A stretch of DNA of 35,307 nucleotides from Desulfobacteraceae bacterium UBA5616 (GCA_002423615.1 DIKO01000118.1:19327-54633); one strand, 5' to 3'. Shown: positions 1-9,696, numbered from the stretch's first letter. Program-made: numbers and translations. The notes: generated from the sequence alone by a model not told the origin.

Positions 1-167
1 CCGTTTTCGGCAAGTTTTGTCAGTTCCGGAGTCATCTCCGGGCTGATCACGGTCACCTTGGCGCCGCAATCCAAAAGTGTTAAGACCTTCCGCTCTCCCA
101 CTTTGCCGCCGCCGACGACGATGCATTTTTGATTTTTGATATCCAGGTAGATGGGATAATAGTTCAT
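1..167 (-). CDS. Siroheme synthase N-terminal domain (precorrin-2 dehydrogenase / sirohydrochlorin ferrochelatase), partial
   Basis: The gene starts at the ATG whose complement is 165-167 and runs off the left edge, so only about 55 N-terminal residues are visible. They begin MNYYPIYLDIKNQKC and continue with a Rossmann GGG-K-V-G-E-RK dinucleotide-binding loop and a strand reading AKVTVISPE. This is the NAD-binding start of the Met8p/CysG-N family, which oxidises precorrin-2 to sirohydrochlorin on the way to siroheme and, in sulfate reducers, to heme by the alternative pathway. It starts 12 bases after the stop of the metallo-beta-lactamase gene and is probably co-transcribed with it. The ferrochelatase part lies outside the window. 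In related genomes this gene often precedes hemA and hemC; that cannot be checked here. Confidence 0.88.
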   Translation of the reverse strand, partial: MNYYPIYLDIKNQKCIVVGGGKVGERKVLTLLDCGAKVTVISPEMTPELTKLAEN

Positions 168-179
168 GGATGCTCTGTT

Positions 180-986
180 TTACCCCTGGGTCACATTCAG
201 CGTCATAAGGTCCCTGGCCAGCGTCAATGGTCCATCATATGTTTTCTGGCATTGTTTTTCAATGTCCGCTTCATCGCATTCCGGATAAAAATGGGTGAGG
301 ACGAGGCCGTGAACATTGCCTTTTGTCGCGATTTTCCCTGCAAGGCCGGGCGTCAGGTGACCTTTTACTTTATGTCCTTCCGGAAAAGAACACTCACAGA
401 TCAAAAGACCGGTATGGTCGGACAGCTCAATGAGGCTTTCGCAATAATCCGTGTCCCCTGAATAAACAAAAGAGTTACCGGCGGCATCCGCAATTCGGAA
501 GGCGATACTTTCGTCGTTATGATCGACCGGCATGGATTTCACGGTAAATTCACCGAATGAGAGAAAATCAGCACGGCCATTGTCCATTTCAATGAAACGG
601 GGAACAGAGCCGGCCGGTTCGATCCAGTGACCGTAAACGTTATTAAGCCTCCGGTAAAAACCCAGAAGCCCTTTTCCCCCGATGATGGTAAGGGGTATGT
701 TCCGGCCGGTATCATTGGCATATTTCAGGGAAAAAAGAAATGATGCCAATTCACCGGAATGATCGGGATGAAAATGGGTAAGGAAGAGGAAGGATGTCTG
801 AAATACATCCATTCCGGCTTCAAGAATTCTCCGGGTTGTTCCCGGCCCCATGTCAAACAGCAGTTGTTTTTCCTTAATCCGTGCAATAAGCGCGCTGGAG
901 CTCCTTTCAAGGGAAGGCGCCGCTGTTCCGGAACCGAGAACCGTCAAGACGATCCCATTTTTCTCCTTCAGGGGAGGTCTCGTCAT
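180..986 (-). CDS. MBL-fold metal-dependent hydrolase, RNase Z-like
   Basis: This is a metallo-beta-lactamase fold protein of about 268 residues. The metal-binding HxHxDH motif is visible as THFHPDHSGE, followed by a later VYSGDTDY Asp/His segment and a C-terminal LVLTHFYPE segment, the order found in RNase Z and related hydrolases. The opening VLGSGTAAPS resembles the LGT/SGTAxP start of RNase Z-like proteins. True RNase Z has an exosite arm that I do not clearly see, so the substrate is uncertain. I prefer the ATG at 986, one base after the DHH gene's stop and about ten bases after a GGA. An upstream ATG at 1013 would add nine residues and overlap the DHH gene, but has no Shine-Dalgarno. 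It is the middle gene of a minus-strand trio. Confidence 0.88.
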   Translation of the reverse strand: MTRPPLKEKNGIVLTVLGSGTAAPSLERSSSALIARIKEKQLLFDMGPGTTRRILEAGMDVFQTSFLFLTHFHPDHSGELASFLFSLKYANDTGRNIPLTIIGGKGLLGFYRRLNNVYGHWIEPAGSVPRFIEMDNGRADFLSFGEFTVKSMPVDHNDESIAFRIADAAGNSFVYSGDTDYCESLIELSDHTGLLICECSFPEGHKVKGHLTPGLAGKIATKGNVHGLVLTHFYPECDEADIEKQCQKTYDGPLTLARDLMTLNVTQG

Positions 987-987
987 G

Positions 988-1977
988 TTATTTTTTTCCA
1001 GCGTTATGTTCAATTTGACGGATGATCCAGTTCATCATTTTTTTTTCATCTTTGATATCCACTTTATCAGCAATATCAGCGATGGGAATTTCCGCCCGGG
1101 CCATGCTTTTATGTCCGCCCGCCGATCCGAAACCACCCAGGCTGGCCTTGGCCACTTTACCGGCGTTTTTTCGAATGCCGTCGTTTCTGAAAACAACAAT
1201 CAGCCGGTTCTGATACAATCCCGATACGATGCTCCATGTCACGTCATTGACCCGCATGTAGAAATCCGCAATGAGAACGCAGATATCCGGATTGACGACA
1301 TTTCCCAGATGAACAAACACCCGATTTTTCCTGCGTTTCATGGTGTTCAGGGCGAGCTTGTAATATTTGAGAAAGTTTATGGGAATCTCGGCCTGTTCGA
1401 TTTTACGGGCAAGGATCGGGTTGGCATGGTGGAACAGAAACTGGAAGGCTCTTAAATCCTCAATCAGGGTCTGGCGTTCAAAATTACTGGTATCGTTTTT
1501 AATGGCGAAAAAAAGCCCGGTGGCCAGTTTGGTGGACGGCTTGATTTTAGCGGCCCTGAGGTATTCCGTCATCATGCTGGCCGTTGCGCCGTACGTGGGC
1601 CGGATATCCTGGAATGGTGCATCCGGAGAGGTGTCCGGATGATGATCGATGATCGCGGTAAACTTGAATTTTAAAAAACTTTCATGGTGATTCGGCTGGG
1701 AGTCCACCATGACGAACCGGGTAAAGCGGGAGGGGTCGACCTGGTCAACGTGAATGAGGTTGATGTCCAGGAGTCTTATCATGGCCAGGTTGTCCGGGCG
1801 CTTAATGACATTGATGTTGGAAATGGCAACACCGGCGACTTTGCGCCATAAAAGCCTTTTCACGGCCATTGCGGCGGCCATGGCATCCGGGTCGGCATTG
1901 ATCAGGATCAAAACCTGATCTTCTCCGGAAAATTTTTCATAAAAGCGCTCTAATTTTTCTTTCGCGGATATTTTCAT
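988..1977 (-). CDS. DHH-family phosphoesterase (NrnA-like)
   Basis: The protein carries the hallmarks of the DHH/DHHA1 superfamily. There is an N-terminal NADPDAMAAAMAVK motif in place of the canonical DxDA(I/V)GS, a central IDHHPD motif and a C-terminal DHHA1 motif GSAGGHKSMARA. Family members hydrolyse short oligonucleotides, pAp or cyclic dinucleotides using two Mn2+ ions. The substrate here cannot be fixed. The frame is open to an ATG at 2037, but that adds a hydrophobic 20-residue leader with no homology I recognise; the ATG at 1977 gives about 329 residues and the usual family start. Neither start has a strong Shine-Dalgarno. It is the first gene of the trio leading to siroheme synthase and is divergent from the ATP synthase operon. 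Confidence 0.85.
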   Translation of the reverse strand: MKISAKEKLERFYEKFSGEDQVLILINADPDAMAAAMAVKRLLWRKVAGVAISNINVIKRPDNLAMIRLLDINLIHVDQVDPSRFTRFVMVDSQPNHHESFLKFKFTAIIDHHPDTSPDAPFQDIRPTYGATASMMTEYLRAAKIKPSTKLATGLFFAIKNDTSNFERQTLIEDLRAFQFLFHHANPILARKIEQAEIPINFLKYYKLALNTMKRRKNRVFVHLGNVVNPDICVLIADFYMRVNDVTWSIVSGLYQNRLIVVFRNDGIRKNAGKVAKASLGGFGSAGGHKSMARAEIPIADIADKVDIKDEKKMMNWIIRQIEHNAGKK

Positions 1978-2111
1978 GAAGTCCGGCAAAATAATAGTGA
2001 TGAGTATTTCAACAGATCTTACGATGATGATCGCCATATTACAATTTTTTTTTCATCTATTGCACGGGAATGCTTCCTGAAAATAAAGCCGAAAGGACTT
2101 AAATTCTGCCC

Positions 2112-2139
2112 TTGACATGTGAGCAGGATAATTGATAGT
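2112..2139 (+). promoter_or_regulatory. Predicted sigma70 promoter of the F0 operon
   Basis: A perfect TTGACA (2112-2117) is followed 16 bases later by GATAGT (2134-2139), four of six matches to TATAAT. It lies 53 bases upstream of the first gene of the ATP synthase operon, in a 155-base spacer that also separates the operon from the divergent DHH gene. The rest of that spacer holds nothing I can name. Prediction from motif only. Confidence 0.5.
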
Positions 2140-2192
2140 GAGGCTATTTGGTTTTTTGGGGGGAATCATAAAAAGCCGTTTCAAGGCGTCGA

Positions 2193-2468
2193 ATGCCGGT
2201 AAAGAGAAAAAGAATCATTGATTTCCGCAAAAACCGGAGCTGGAGCGAAGGCCTGACCATCATCATGCAGTTGGGCCTGACCATGGCAGGAAGTATTATT
2301 TTTTGTTTTTTTGTAGGTTTTTATATTGATAAATGGCTGGGCGTAAAAGGACTTTTTACCTTTATATTTATCCTTCTGGGGGTCATCGGCGGGGGGTACA
2401 CCACCTACCGCCAGATTATGGAGATCACCGAAGATAAGAACCACTGGAAAGACGATGAAGGCCCTTAG
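2193..2468 (+). CDS. AtpZ/AtpI-family small F0 assembly protein
   Basis: A 91-residue protein with a basic N-terminus and two membrane helices, about residues 24-48 and 52-72, joined by a short DKWLGVKG turn. This size and layout match the ATPase_gene1 (AtpZ) family found as the first gene of F-type ATPase operons. In some bacteria AtpZ and AtpI form an ion channel or help assemble the c-ring. Its last 14 bases overlap the next gene, which shows tight coupling. The function is assigned by family and position; I see no catalytic motif. Confidence 0.82.
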   Translation: MPVKRKRIIDFRKNRSWSEGLTIIMQLGLTMAGSIIFCFFVGFYIDKWLGVKGLFTFIFILLGVIGGGYTTYRQIMEITEDKNHWKDDEGP

Positions 2469-2838
2469 AGAGACACAGAAAAAATATTGTTCCAGAGCCA
2501 TGATGGCGGCAATTTTTATCTGCATCGGCTGTATCTTTCTGGGTGAAAAAGCCATTGGAAAGGGAATCGTCCTAGGAGCGCTCTTCAGTGTGCTCAATTT
2601 CGTGTTGATCGGTGAAACCCTTCCCCTGACGTTGGCACCGGGGAAAAAGAAAAGTTCCGTTTTATCTTTCGGGTTCATTTTATTGAGATACTTTTTGATG
2701 GCCGTGCCGATTTTTATCGGTATCAAATCAGAAACGATTAATTTGTTTTCAGTGGCGGCAGGGCTCTTCTCCGTCCAATTGATGATTTTGGCGGAACATT
2801 TAACAACCTTTTTCTTTGCCGGGAAGCAAAAAGCATAG
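2455..2838 (+). CDS. atpI: ATP synthase subunit I (AtpI)
   Basis: A 127-residue protein with four predicted membrane helices (about 16-35, 41-60, 73-95 and 98-120), the usual layout of F-type ATPase subunit I. In other bacteria AtpI chaperones assembly of the c-ring and has been linked to Mg2+ handling. It lies between the AtpZ-like gene, which it overlaps by 14 bases, and atpB, which begins 12 bases later. A c-ring chaperone is of special interest here because the operon encodes two very different c subunits. Confidence 0.82.
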   Translation: MKALRETQKKYCSRAMMAAIFICIGCIFLGEKAIGKGIVLGALFSVLNFVLIGETLPLTLAPGKKKSSVLSFGFILLRYFLMAVPIFIGIKSETINLFSVAAGLFSVQLMILAEHLTTFFFAGKQKA

Positions 2839-2850
2839 GTCGAAACGGTT

Positions 2851-3525
2851 ATGGATGAATTAGGTAAAATACATCAATTGATCGTCCCCTTGTTCGGGCA
2901 CAACATGACATTTAATATTGGAGCTATTTTCATGTCGTGGATAGTGATGATCGGGCTGCTGATTTTTGGATTTCTGGCTGCCCGGAAAAGAGGGATCATT
3001 CCCCGACCGCTTCAGATCGTGGGAGAACTGCTGGTGTCCCAGCTTTTCGGGATAGCCGAAGATGCCCTGGATGAGGAACTTTCAAAAAAATACGCTCCGA
3101 TGATTTGTGCCTTATTCATGTTTTTGGTTCTTTCCAACTGGATAGGAATCATACCCCACATGCATGAGCCCACCAAGGATTTAAACACGCCTCTGAGCCT
3201 GGGCCTTATGGGTTTTGTTATCGCCCATTACGCGGGTATACGGGCAAAAGGATTTAAAGCCTATATCAGCGGCTATTTTGAACCCATGTTTTTCATGATG
3301 CCGCTCAATGTCATAGGGGAGCTTGCAAAGGTAGTTTCCATCTCATTCCGTCTTTTCGGGAATATCATGGGCGGTTCCATTATCATCATGGTCGTATCCT
3401 ATCTGACCTATAGCCTTGCCCTGCCTCCGCTGCTAAATCTGTTTTTCGGACTTTTCGTGGGCACCATTCAGGCATTTGTATTCACCATGCTAACTGTTGT
3501 TTACATATCTGTTCAGGTAAAATAA
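2851..3525 (+). CDS. atpB: ATP synthase F0 subunit a
   Basis: The 224-residue protein is the stator subunit that holds the two ion half-channels against the c-ring. The essential arginine is Arg167 in SISFRLFGN, equivalent to E. coli Arg210, inside the conserved helix that begins GELAKVVS. The upstream SNWIGIIPHMHEPTKDLNTP segment is also typical of the family. About five or six membrane helices are expected. It ends two bases before the start of the fused c gene. The N-terminus is short, and no signal sequence is obvious. Confidence 0.96.
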   Translation: MDELGKIHQLIVPLFGHNMTFNIGAIFMSWIVMIGLLIFGFLAARKRGIIPRPLQIVGELLVSQLFGIAEDALDEELSKKYAPMICALFMFLVLSNWIGIIPHMHEPTKDLNTPLSLGLMGFVIAHYAGIRAKGFKAYISGYFEPMFFMMPLNVIGELAKVVSISFRLFGNIMGGSIIIMVVSYLTYSLALPPLLNLFFGLFVGTIQAFVFTMLTVVYISVQVK

Positions 3526-3527
3526 AA

Positions 3528-4499
3528 ATGACTGACGACATTCAATATTGGATCAAAGTGGCGCAGTATACAGGCGCATCAGTATCGATGGGCCTCGGAG
3601 CCATCGGCGCCGCCATCGGTGAGGGGCACACGGCTGCAACGGCGAATATGGCGATCTCGAGAAATCCTGAAAGAGGAGGGGAGATCTTTAAAAATATGCT
3701 TGTGGGTCAGGCGGTTGCAGAATCGGCCGCCATTTTTTCACTGGTCATCGCCATGGTGCTGCTTTTTTCCGGCGAACCGCTGATGAAACCCATTACGATA
3801 TGGGCTTTTCTGGGAGCGGGACTCTGCATGGGATTCGGCGCCATTGGATCGGGTATAGGAGCGGGATATCCGGGCGCCTCCGCCTGCGAAGGCATGGCAA
3901 GACAACCCGAAGCCGGGAGAAGATTGACAACAGCGATGCTCATCGGTTCCGCCGTAAGCCAGACCACATCCATTTATGCCCTGGTGATTGCATTGATCCT
4001 GATTTTTTTTGATTTCAGCAATATGCCGTTTGCTCCGACATGGGCGGCGCTTCTGGGTGCGGGTTTATCAACCGGCATAGCGGCCTTCGGGCCGGCCATA
4101 GGGGAAGGCCTGGTGGCAGCCGCGTGTTGCGAAGGCATCGCCAGAAATCCCTCATCTGCAACCGAGGTAACCAATATAATGTTGTTGGGCCAGGCCGTCA
4201 CTGAGACAACGGGAATCTATGGACTTCTGGTCAGCTTTATATTGCTGTTTAAAAGCTTTGTTCCCACCGATGCTCTGGCCCCGGCATTTGCATTGCTCAG
4301 CGCAGGCATCTGTATGGGTCTGGGGGCCATCGGTCCCGGTATCGGTGAAGGATTCACGGCGAAAAGCACCGTTTCCTGGATCGCGCGGAACAGTAGTTCA
4401 AGGGCGGAACTTGTCAGGACCATGCTCGTGGGCCAGGCGGTTTCGGAGTCAACCGGCATTTATTCTTTTGTAATAGCGCTTATTTTGATTTTTGTCATA
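3528..4499 (+). repeat. Four tandem c-hairpin coding repeats
   Basis: The coding repeats are approximately 3528-3791, 3804-4040, 4044-4283 and 4287-4499. At the protein level all four share GAxGxxIG(E/A)G in helix 1 and (V/I/L)GxAVxxxxxIY-like helix 2. The copies have drifted at DNA level, so they are old duplications and not a recent assembly artefact. Hairpins 3 and 4 are the closest to the separate 82-residue c subunit. Confidence 0.88.
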
Positions 4500-4502
4500 T
4501 AA
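3528..4502 (+). CDS. Fused four-hairpin ATP synthase c subunit
   Basis: This 324-residue protein is four c-subunit hairpins in a row, so about eight membrane helices. The repeat period is 80-81 residues, and in every copy the helix-1 and helix-2 ion-site positions lie exactly 33 residues apart. Hairpin 1 has Glu32/Glu65 but lacks the Thr67 and Tyr70 equivalents (Ala67, Phe70). Hairpin 2 has Ala112/Gln145, so both carboxylates are gone. Hairpin 3 has Glu193/Glu226 and hairpin 4 has Glu274/Glu307, each with the Thr and Tyr ligands. The inter-helix loops keep the R-N/Q-P signature except hairpin 4 (RNS). Multi-hairpin c subunits with silent hairpins are known in archaeal A-ATPases and V-ATPases, and Acetobacterium woodii has a two-hairpin version beside normal c. 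A four-hairpin F-type version is unusual to my knowledge. It begins two bases after atpB, and a normal c gene follows 58 bases after its stop. Confidence 0.93.
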   Translation: MTDDIQYWIKVAQYTGASVSMGLGAIGAAIGEGHTAATANMAISRNPERGGEIFKNMLVGQAVAESAAIFSLVIAMVLLFSGEPLMKPITIWAFLGAGLCMGFGAIGSGIGAGYPGASACEGMARQPEAGRRLTTAMLIGSAVSQTTSIYALVIALILIFFDFSNMPFAPTWAALLGAGLSTGIAAFGPAIGEGLVAAACCEGIARNPSSATEVTNIMLLGQAVTETTGIYGLLVSFILLFKSFVPTDALAPAFALLSAGICMGLGAIGPGIGEGFTAKSTVSWIARNSSSRAELVRTMLVGQAVSESTGIYSFVIALILIFVI

Positions 4503-4549
4503 ACCATCGTCTGCAAGAGAGGCGGAGAAACCATAAACCATTATATTCT

Positions 4550-4554
4550 GGAGG
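4550..4554 (+). promoter_or_regulatory. Strong Shine-Dalgarno that fixes the start of the single-hairpin c gene
   Basis: GGAGG lies six bases before the ATG at 4561. A TTG at 4555 in the same frame is too close to this site to be the start. The site is much stronger than that of the fused c gene, whose start has only an AGGT inside the end of atpB. The difference suggests that single c is made in excess over fused c. Confidence 0.7.
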
Positions 4555-4560
4555 TTGAAA

Positions 4561-4809
4561 ATGGCTATTGAAGGTGCGGATATTGTTAAAGCGGCTGCTT
4601 TTCTGGGGGCCGGAATTTCCATGGGGCTGGGTGCTATCGGACCCGGCGTCGGTGAAGGCATGGCTGCGGCGAAAGCCTGCGAAGCTATCGGTAAAAACCC
4701 CAGGGAGGCCGGCCTGTTAACCAGAACGATGCTGGTGGGCCAGGCGGTAACAGAATCCACGGGCATCTATTCTCTGGTCATTTCGCTGTTACTTTTATTC
4801 GTTGTTTGA
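4561..4809 (+). CDS. atpE: ATP synthase F0 subunit c (single hairpin)
   Basis: An 82-residue proteolipid with two helices joined by a KNP loop (residues 45-47). Numbering matches the Ilyobacter tartaricus c subunit exactly: Pro28, Glu32 (Gln in Ilyobacter), Glu65, Ser66, Thr67 and Tyr70. The Ser-Thr and Tyr ligands are the signature of Na+-binding c subunits. Glu at position 32 makes it a two-carboxylate site of the kind described for Fusobacterium nucleatum. Na+ coupling is therefore likely but is an inference. The gene is preceded by a strong GGAGG and lies 58 bases downstream of the fused c gene. Confidence 0.95.
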   Translation: MAIEGADIVKAAAFLGAGISMGLGAIGPGVGEGMAAAKACEAIGKNPREAGLLTRTMLVGQAVTESTGIYSLVISLLLLFVV

Positions 4810-4838
4810 TTTTTAATGGGCATTAGGGATGGCAGCCA

Positions 4839-5291
4839 ATGCAGATTATCAACAATATCGCTCTGATCAGTATTAACGAAACGCTGATCGTTCAATTGAT
4901 TTCATTTCTGATTTTCATGTTCATCATGAACCGGATGATGTTTCAGCCGTTGAGGGGAGTGATGAAAGCCCGGGAAAACAGGATCGACGGCCTGAAGTCG
5001 GAAATCGTTGATGCAGAAAAAGAAGTGGACAACCTACGGAGCCGGATCAAGGACCAGGAAACGGCAGTGATCAGGGAATCCCTTGGGATCAGACAAGAGC
5101 TTGAAGAGGCGGGGAGCCGTGAAGCGTCAAAAATATTTTCAGCGGTTCGGGCAGAGATCGGACTGAAGAGAAAAAGAACCCAGGAGGAGATCGATTCCAG
5201 AATTGTAGAATCAAGGCGGCAGATTAAAAAAGAATCTGAAGCATTGGCCATTGCAATAATTGAAAAGATGCTGGACCGGAGATTAGCCTGA
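4839..5291 (+). CDS. ATP synthase F0 subunit b' (stator)
   Basis: A 150-residue protein with one N-terminal membrane helix (about residues 14-33) followed by a long charged coiled coil rich in Glu, Lys and Arg. This is the b-type peripheral stalk that links F0 to F1 through subunit delta. No leader precedes the helix, unlike the next gene. An AGGGATGG stretch lies upstream of the ATG. Its stop overlaps the next ATG by one base (TGATG), so the two b-type subunits are translationally coupled and probably form a b/b' heterodimer. Confidence 0.9.
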   Translation: MQIINNIALISINETLIVQLISFLIFMFIMNRMMFQPLRGVMKARENRIDGLKSEIVDAEKEVDNLRSRIKDQETAVIRESLGIRQELEEAGSREASKIFSAVRAEIGLKRKRTQEEIDSRIVESRRQIKKESEALAIAIIEKMLDRRLA

Positions 5292-5878
5292 TGATCATAT
5301 TCAAGGGTTTGACCCGACGAAGAGTTCAGATTTTGATGATGGTTTTTGTCTTCATCATGATGGGAGGAACCGCTGTTGCCCAGGAAAACGGGGCGAGCTG
5401 GCGGGGAACATACGATACGGTCATGATGTGGATTAATTTTTTTATTCTGGTATTTCTTTTCATTAAATTCGCCAAAAATCCTTTGAAAAACTACTTGAAA
5501 TCCCAGCAAAACGAAGTTGCTGAAGTCATTAATGGACTGGAAGAAAAAAGGAATAATCTAATCGAGGAACTCAATACGACCCATGCCAATCTTGAAAAAA
5601 GCCGAATCCGTCTGGACGAGATAAAAAATAGAATCATAACCCAGGGAGAGCACAAAAAACAATCCATTATTGAAAACGCCACGGAACAAAGCCATTTAAT
5701 GATAGAGGACGCCAAGAAAAAAATCGAGGCTCAGATCCTTATGGCCAAAACAGGTTTTCGGGAAGAACTGATTGATGCCGCAGTAGATCTCGCCCTGAAA
5801 AAAATACCCGGATATATTACCGAAACGGACAATGAAAATTATGTCCAGGCCTATCTGGCAGCTGCCGGGGGAAAATAG
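5291..5878 (+). CDS. atpF: ATP synthase F0 subunit b
   Basis: A 195-residue b subunit. An extra hydrophobic leader (about residues 12-30, ending VAQENG) precedes the true anchoring helix near residues 44-60, and the rest is a charged coiled coil. b subunits with a leader-like first segment are common in Deltaproteobacteria. It is the last gene of the operon. Only a terminator and the convergent clpB follow, so delta, alpha, gamma, beta and epsilon must be encoded elsewhere in the genome. Confidence 0.9.
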   Translation: MIIFKGLTRRRVQILMMVFVFIMMGGTAVAQENGASWRGTYDTVMMWINFFILVFLFIKFAKNPLKNYLKSQQNEVAEVINGLEEKRNNLIEELNTTHANLEKSRIRLDEIKNRIITQGEHKKQSIIENATEQSHLMIEDAKKKIEAQILMAKTGFREELIDAAVDLALKKIPGYITETDNENYVQAYLAAAGGK

Positions 5879-5902
5879 GCAAAAAGCGAAACCGGGGATC
5901 AT

Positions 5903-5935
5903 GGGGCGCTGGGTCAATCACCTTGCGCCCCTTTT
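5903..5935 (+). terminator. Rho-independent terminator of the F0 operon
   Basis: A perfect seven-base stem, GGGGCGC (5903-5909) and GCGCCCC (5925-5931), with a 15-base loop, is followed directly by TTTT. It lies 25 bases after the atpF stop and just before the stop of the convergent clpB. The minus-strand side lacks a T tract, so it should act mainly on the F0 transcript. Confidence 0.82.
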
Positions 5936-5939
5936 GTCA

Positions 5940-8525
<2,586 letters not shown>

Positions 8526-8554
8526 GGATTTTTCTCCTCGAAGTTTAGTGTACC

Positions 8555-8582
8555 AAAATAATCACGCTCAAAATGATGTCAA
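8555..8582 (-). promoter_or_regulatory. Predicted sigma70-like promoter of clpB
   Basis: On the minus strand, TTGACA (complement of 8577-8582) is followed after 16 bases by TATTTT (complement of 8555-8560), four of six matches to TATAAT. It lies 30 bases upstream of the clpB ATG. I do not see the sigma32 pattern (CTTGAAA / CCCCAT) or a CIRCE inverted repeat, so heat-shock control by those routes is not supported by this sequence. Confidence 0.4.
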
Positions 8583-8597
8583 ATACCGATATAAGGA

Positions 8598-8625
8598 TTG
8601 ATCCGTCAGGATATTGTGGTATAAA
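8598..8625 (+). promoter_or_regulatory. Predicted sigma70 promoter of the yihG-like gene
   Basis: TTGATC (8598-8603) is followed after 16 bases by TATAAA (8620-8625). It is back to back with the clpB promoter, with the -35 boxes 15 bases apart. Because it lies downstream of the first in-frame ATG (8573), it supports the later start at 8678. Confidence 0.45.
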
Positions 8626-8677
8626 AGGCAATCCCGAAATATACAGAAGATATTTGTCCGATAAGGCGGTAATTTCA

Positions 8678-9595
8678 ATGAAGGAAAAGATCATTCGGTT
8701 GAAAAACATTATCAGAGGCCCGATTTGCGGCGCCCTGACACTGGGACTCATTGCCCTGAACACCTTATTCTGGTGTTCCCTGCTTTTTTTTATGGCCTTT
8801 TTGAAATTCATTATCCCCCAAAACTCCTGGAGGGCTTTCTGCAGCCGGATTTTGAACGGCCTTGCCGCCGGCTGGGTGGGCGTCAATAATGCCATCCAGA
8901 ACCTGACCATGAACACCCGGTGGGTGATACACGGAATGGATTCGTATAATCGCGGGGGATGGCATCTGGTGATATCCAACCATCAGAGCTGGTCTGATAT
9001 TTTCGTTCTCCAGAGGATATTTTTCCGGAAAATCCCGTTTTTGAAATTCTTCATCAAAAAAGAGCTCATCTGGTTTCCCATCATGGGCCAGGCCTGGTGG
9101 GCCCTGGATTTTCCCTTTATGAAACGGTATTCAAAAGCCTTATTGGAAAAAAAACCGCATCTTAAAGGCAAGGATATTGAGATTACCCTCAAGGCCTGCG
9201 AAAAATTCAAGGAAATTCCCGTATCCATCATGAATTTTGTCGAGGGGACGCGCTTTACGCCCCAAAAGCGCGATGCTCTTCAATCTCCCTACATAAACCT
9301 GCTTCACCCCAAGGCGGGTGGGATATCCTATGTTCTCATGGCCATGGGCCGGCAACTGGATAAAATCCTGGATGTTTCGATTATTTATCCGGATGGGCCG
9401 GCAAGTTTCTGGTCCTTTTTATGCGGAAAAATTAAAACCGTCGTTGTGAAGATAAATGCCATTTCAGTGCCTGAATACCTTGTAGGCGATTATTCACAGG
9501 ATGAAGCGTTGCGGGATAAAATTCAGACCTGGTTAAACGCGCTGTGGGCAGAAAAAGACAAAATCCTCGGCGCGGAAAAGGCTTTAACCGCTTAG
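8678..9595 (+). CDS. yihG: YihG-family acyltransferase
   Basis: A 305-residue membrane acyltransferase of the PlsC superfamily. The catalytic NHQSWSD box (His102, Asp107) and the FVEGTR box (187-192) are present. The long conserved segment WALDFPFMKRYSKA and the closing region AGGISYVLMAMGRQLDK match what I recall of E. coli YihG closely. An N-terminal membrane segment covers about residues 17-47. E. coli YihG has been linked to making unusual phosphatidylglycerol or lyso-lipid acyl chains; the exact substrate here is unknown. The frame is open to ATG 8573, but the clpB promoter and the gene's own promoter lie in that stretch, and an AAGGCGGT site sits before 8678. Confidence 0.88.
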   Translation: MKEKIIRLKNIIRGPICGALTLGLIALNTLFWCSLLFFMAFLKFIIPQNSWRAFCSRILNGLAAGWVGVNNAIQNLTMNTRWVIHGMDSYNRGGWHLVISNHQSWSDIFVLQRIFFRKIPFLKFFIKKELIWFPIMGQAWWALDFPFMKRYSKALLEKKPHLKGKDIEITLKACEKFKEIPVSIMNFVEGTRFTPQKRDALQSPYINLLHPKAGGISYVLMAMGRQLDKILDVSIIYPDGPASFWSFLCGKIKTVVVKINAISVPEYLVGDYSQDEALRDKIQTWLNALWAEKDKILGAEKALTA

Positions 9596-9696
9596 TACGC
9601 TAAAACCTTCCAGGCATGTCGCGCAATCAACGGGCTTGATGTCGCCGGCAACATACTCCTTGCGCCCTTCAGAAATCTGTGGTAATTTTATTACTT

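Noticed and set aside
180..1013. Firm naming of the first MBL protein as RNase Z
   Set aside because: The metal motif fits, but I could not see the exosite arm that tRNA processing requires, so it is left as RNase Z-like.
8526..8680. A sigma32 or CIRCE heat-shock element for clpB
   Set aside because: Neither CTTGAAA/CCCCAT nor the CIRCE inverted repeat is present in the spacer; only a sigma70-like pair was found.
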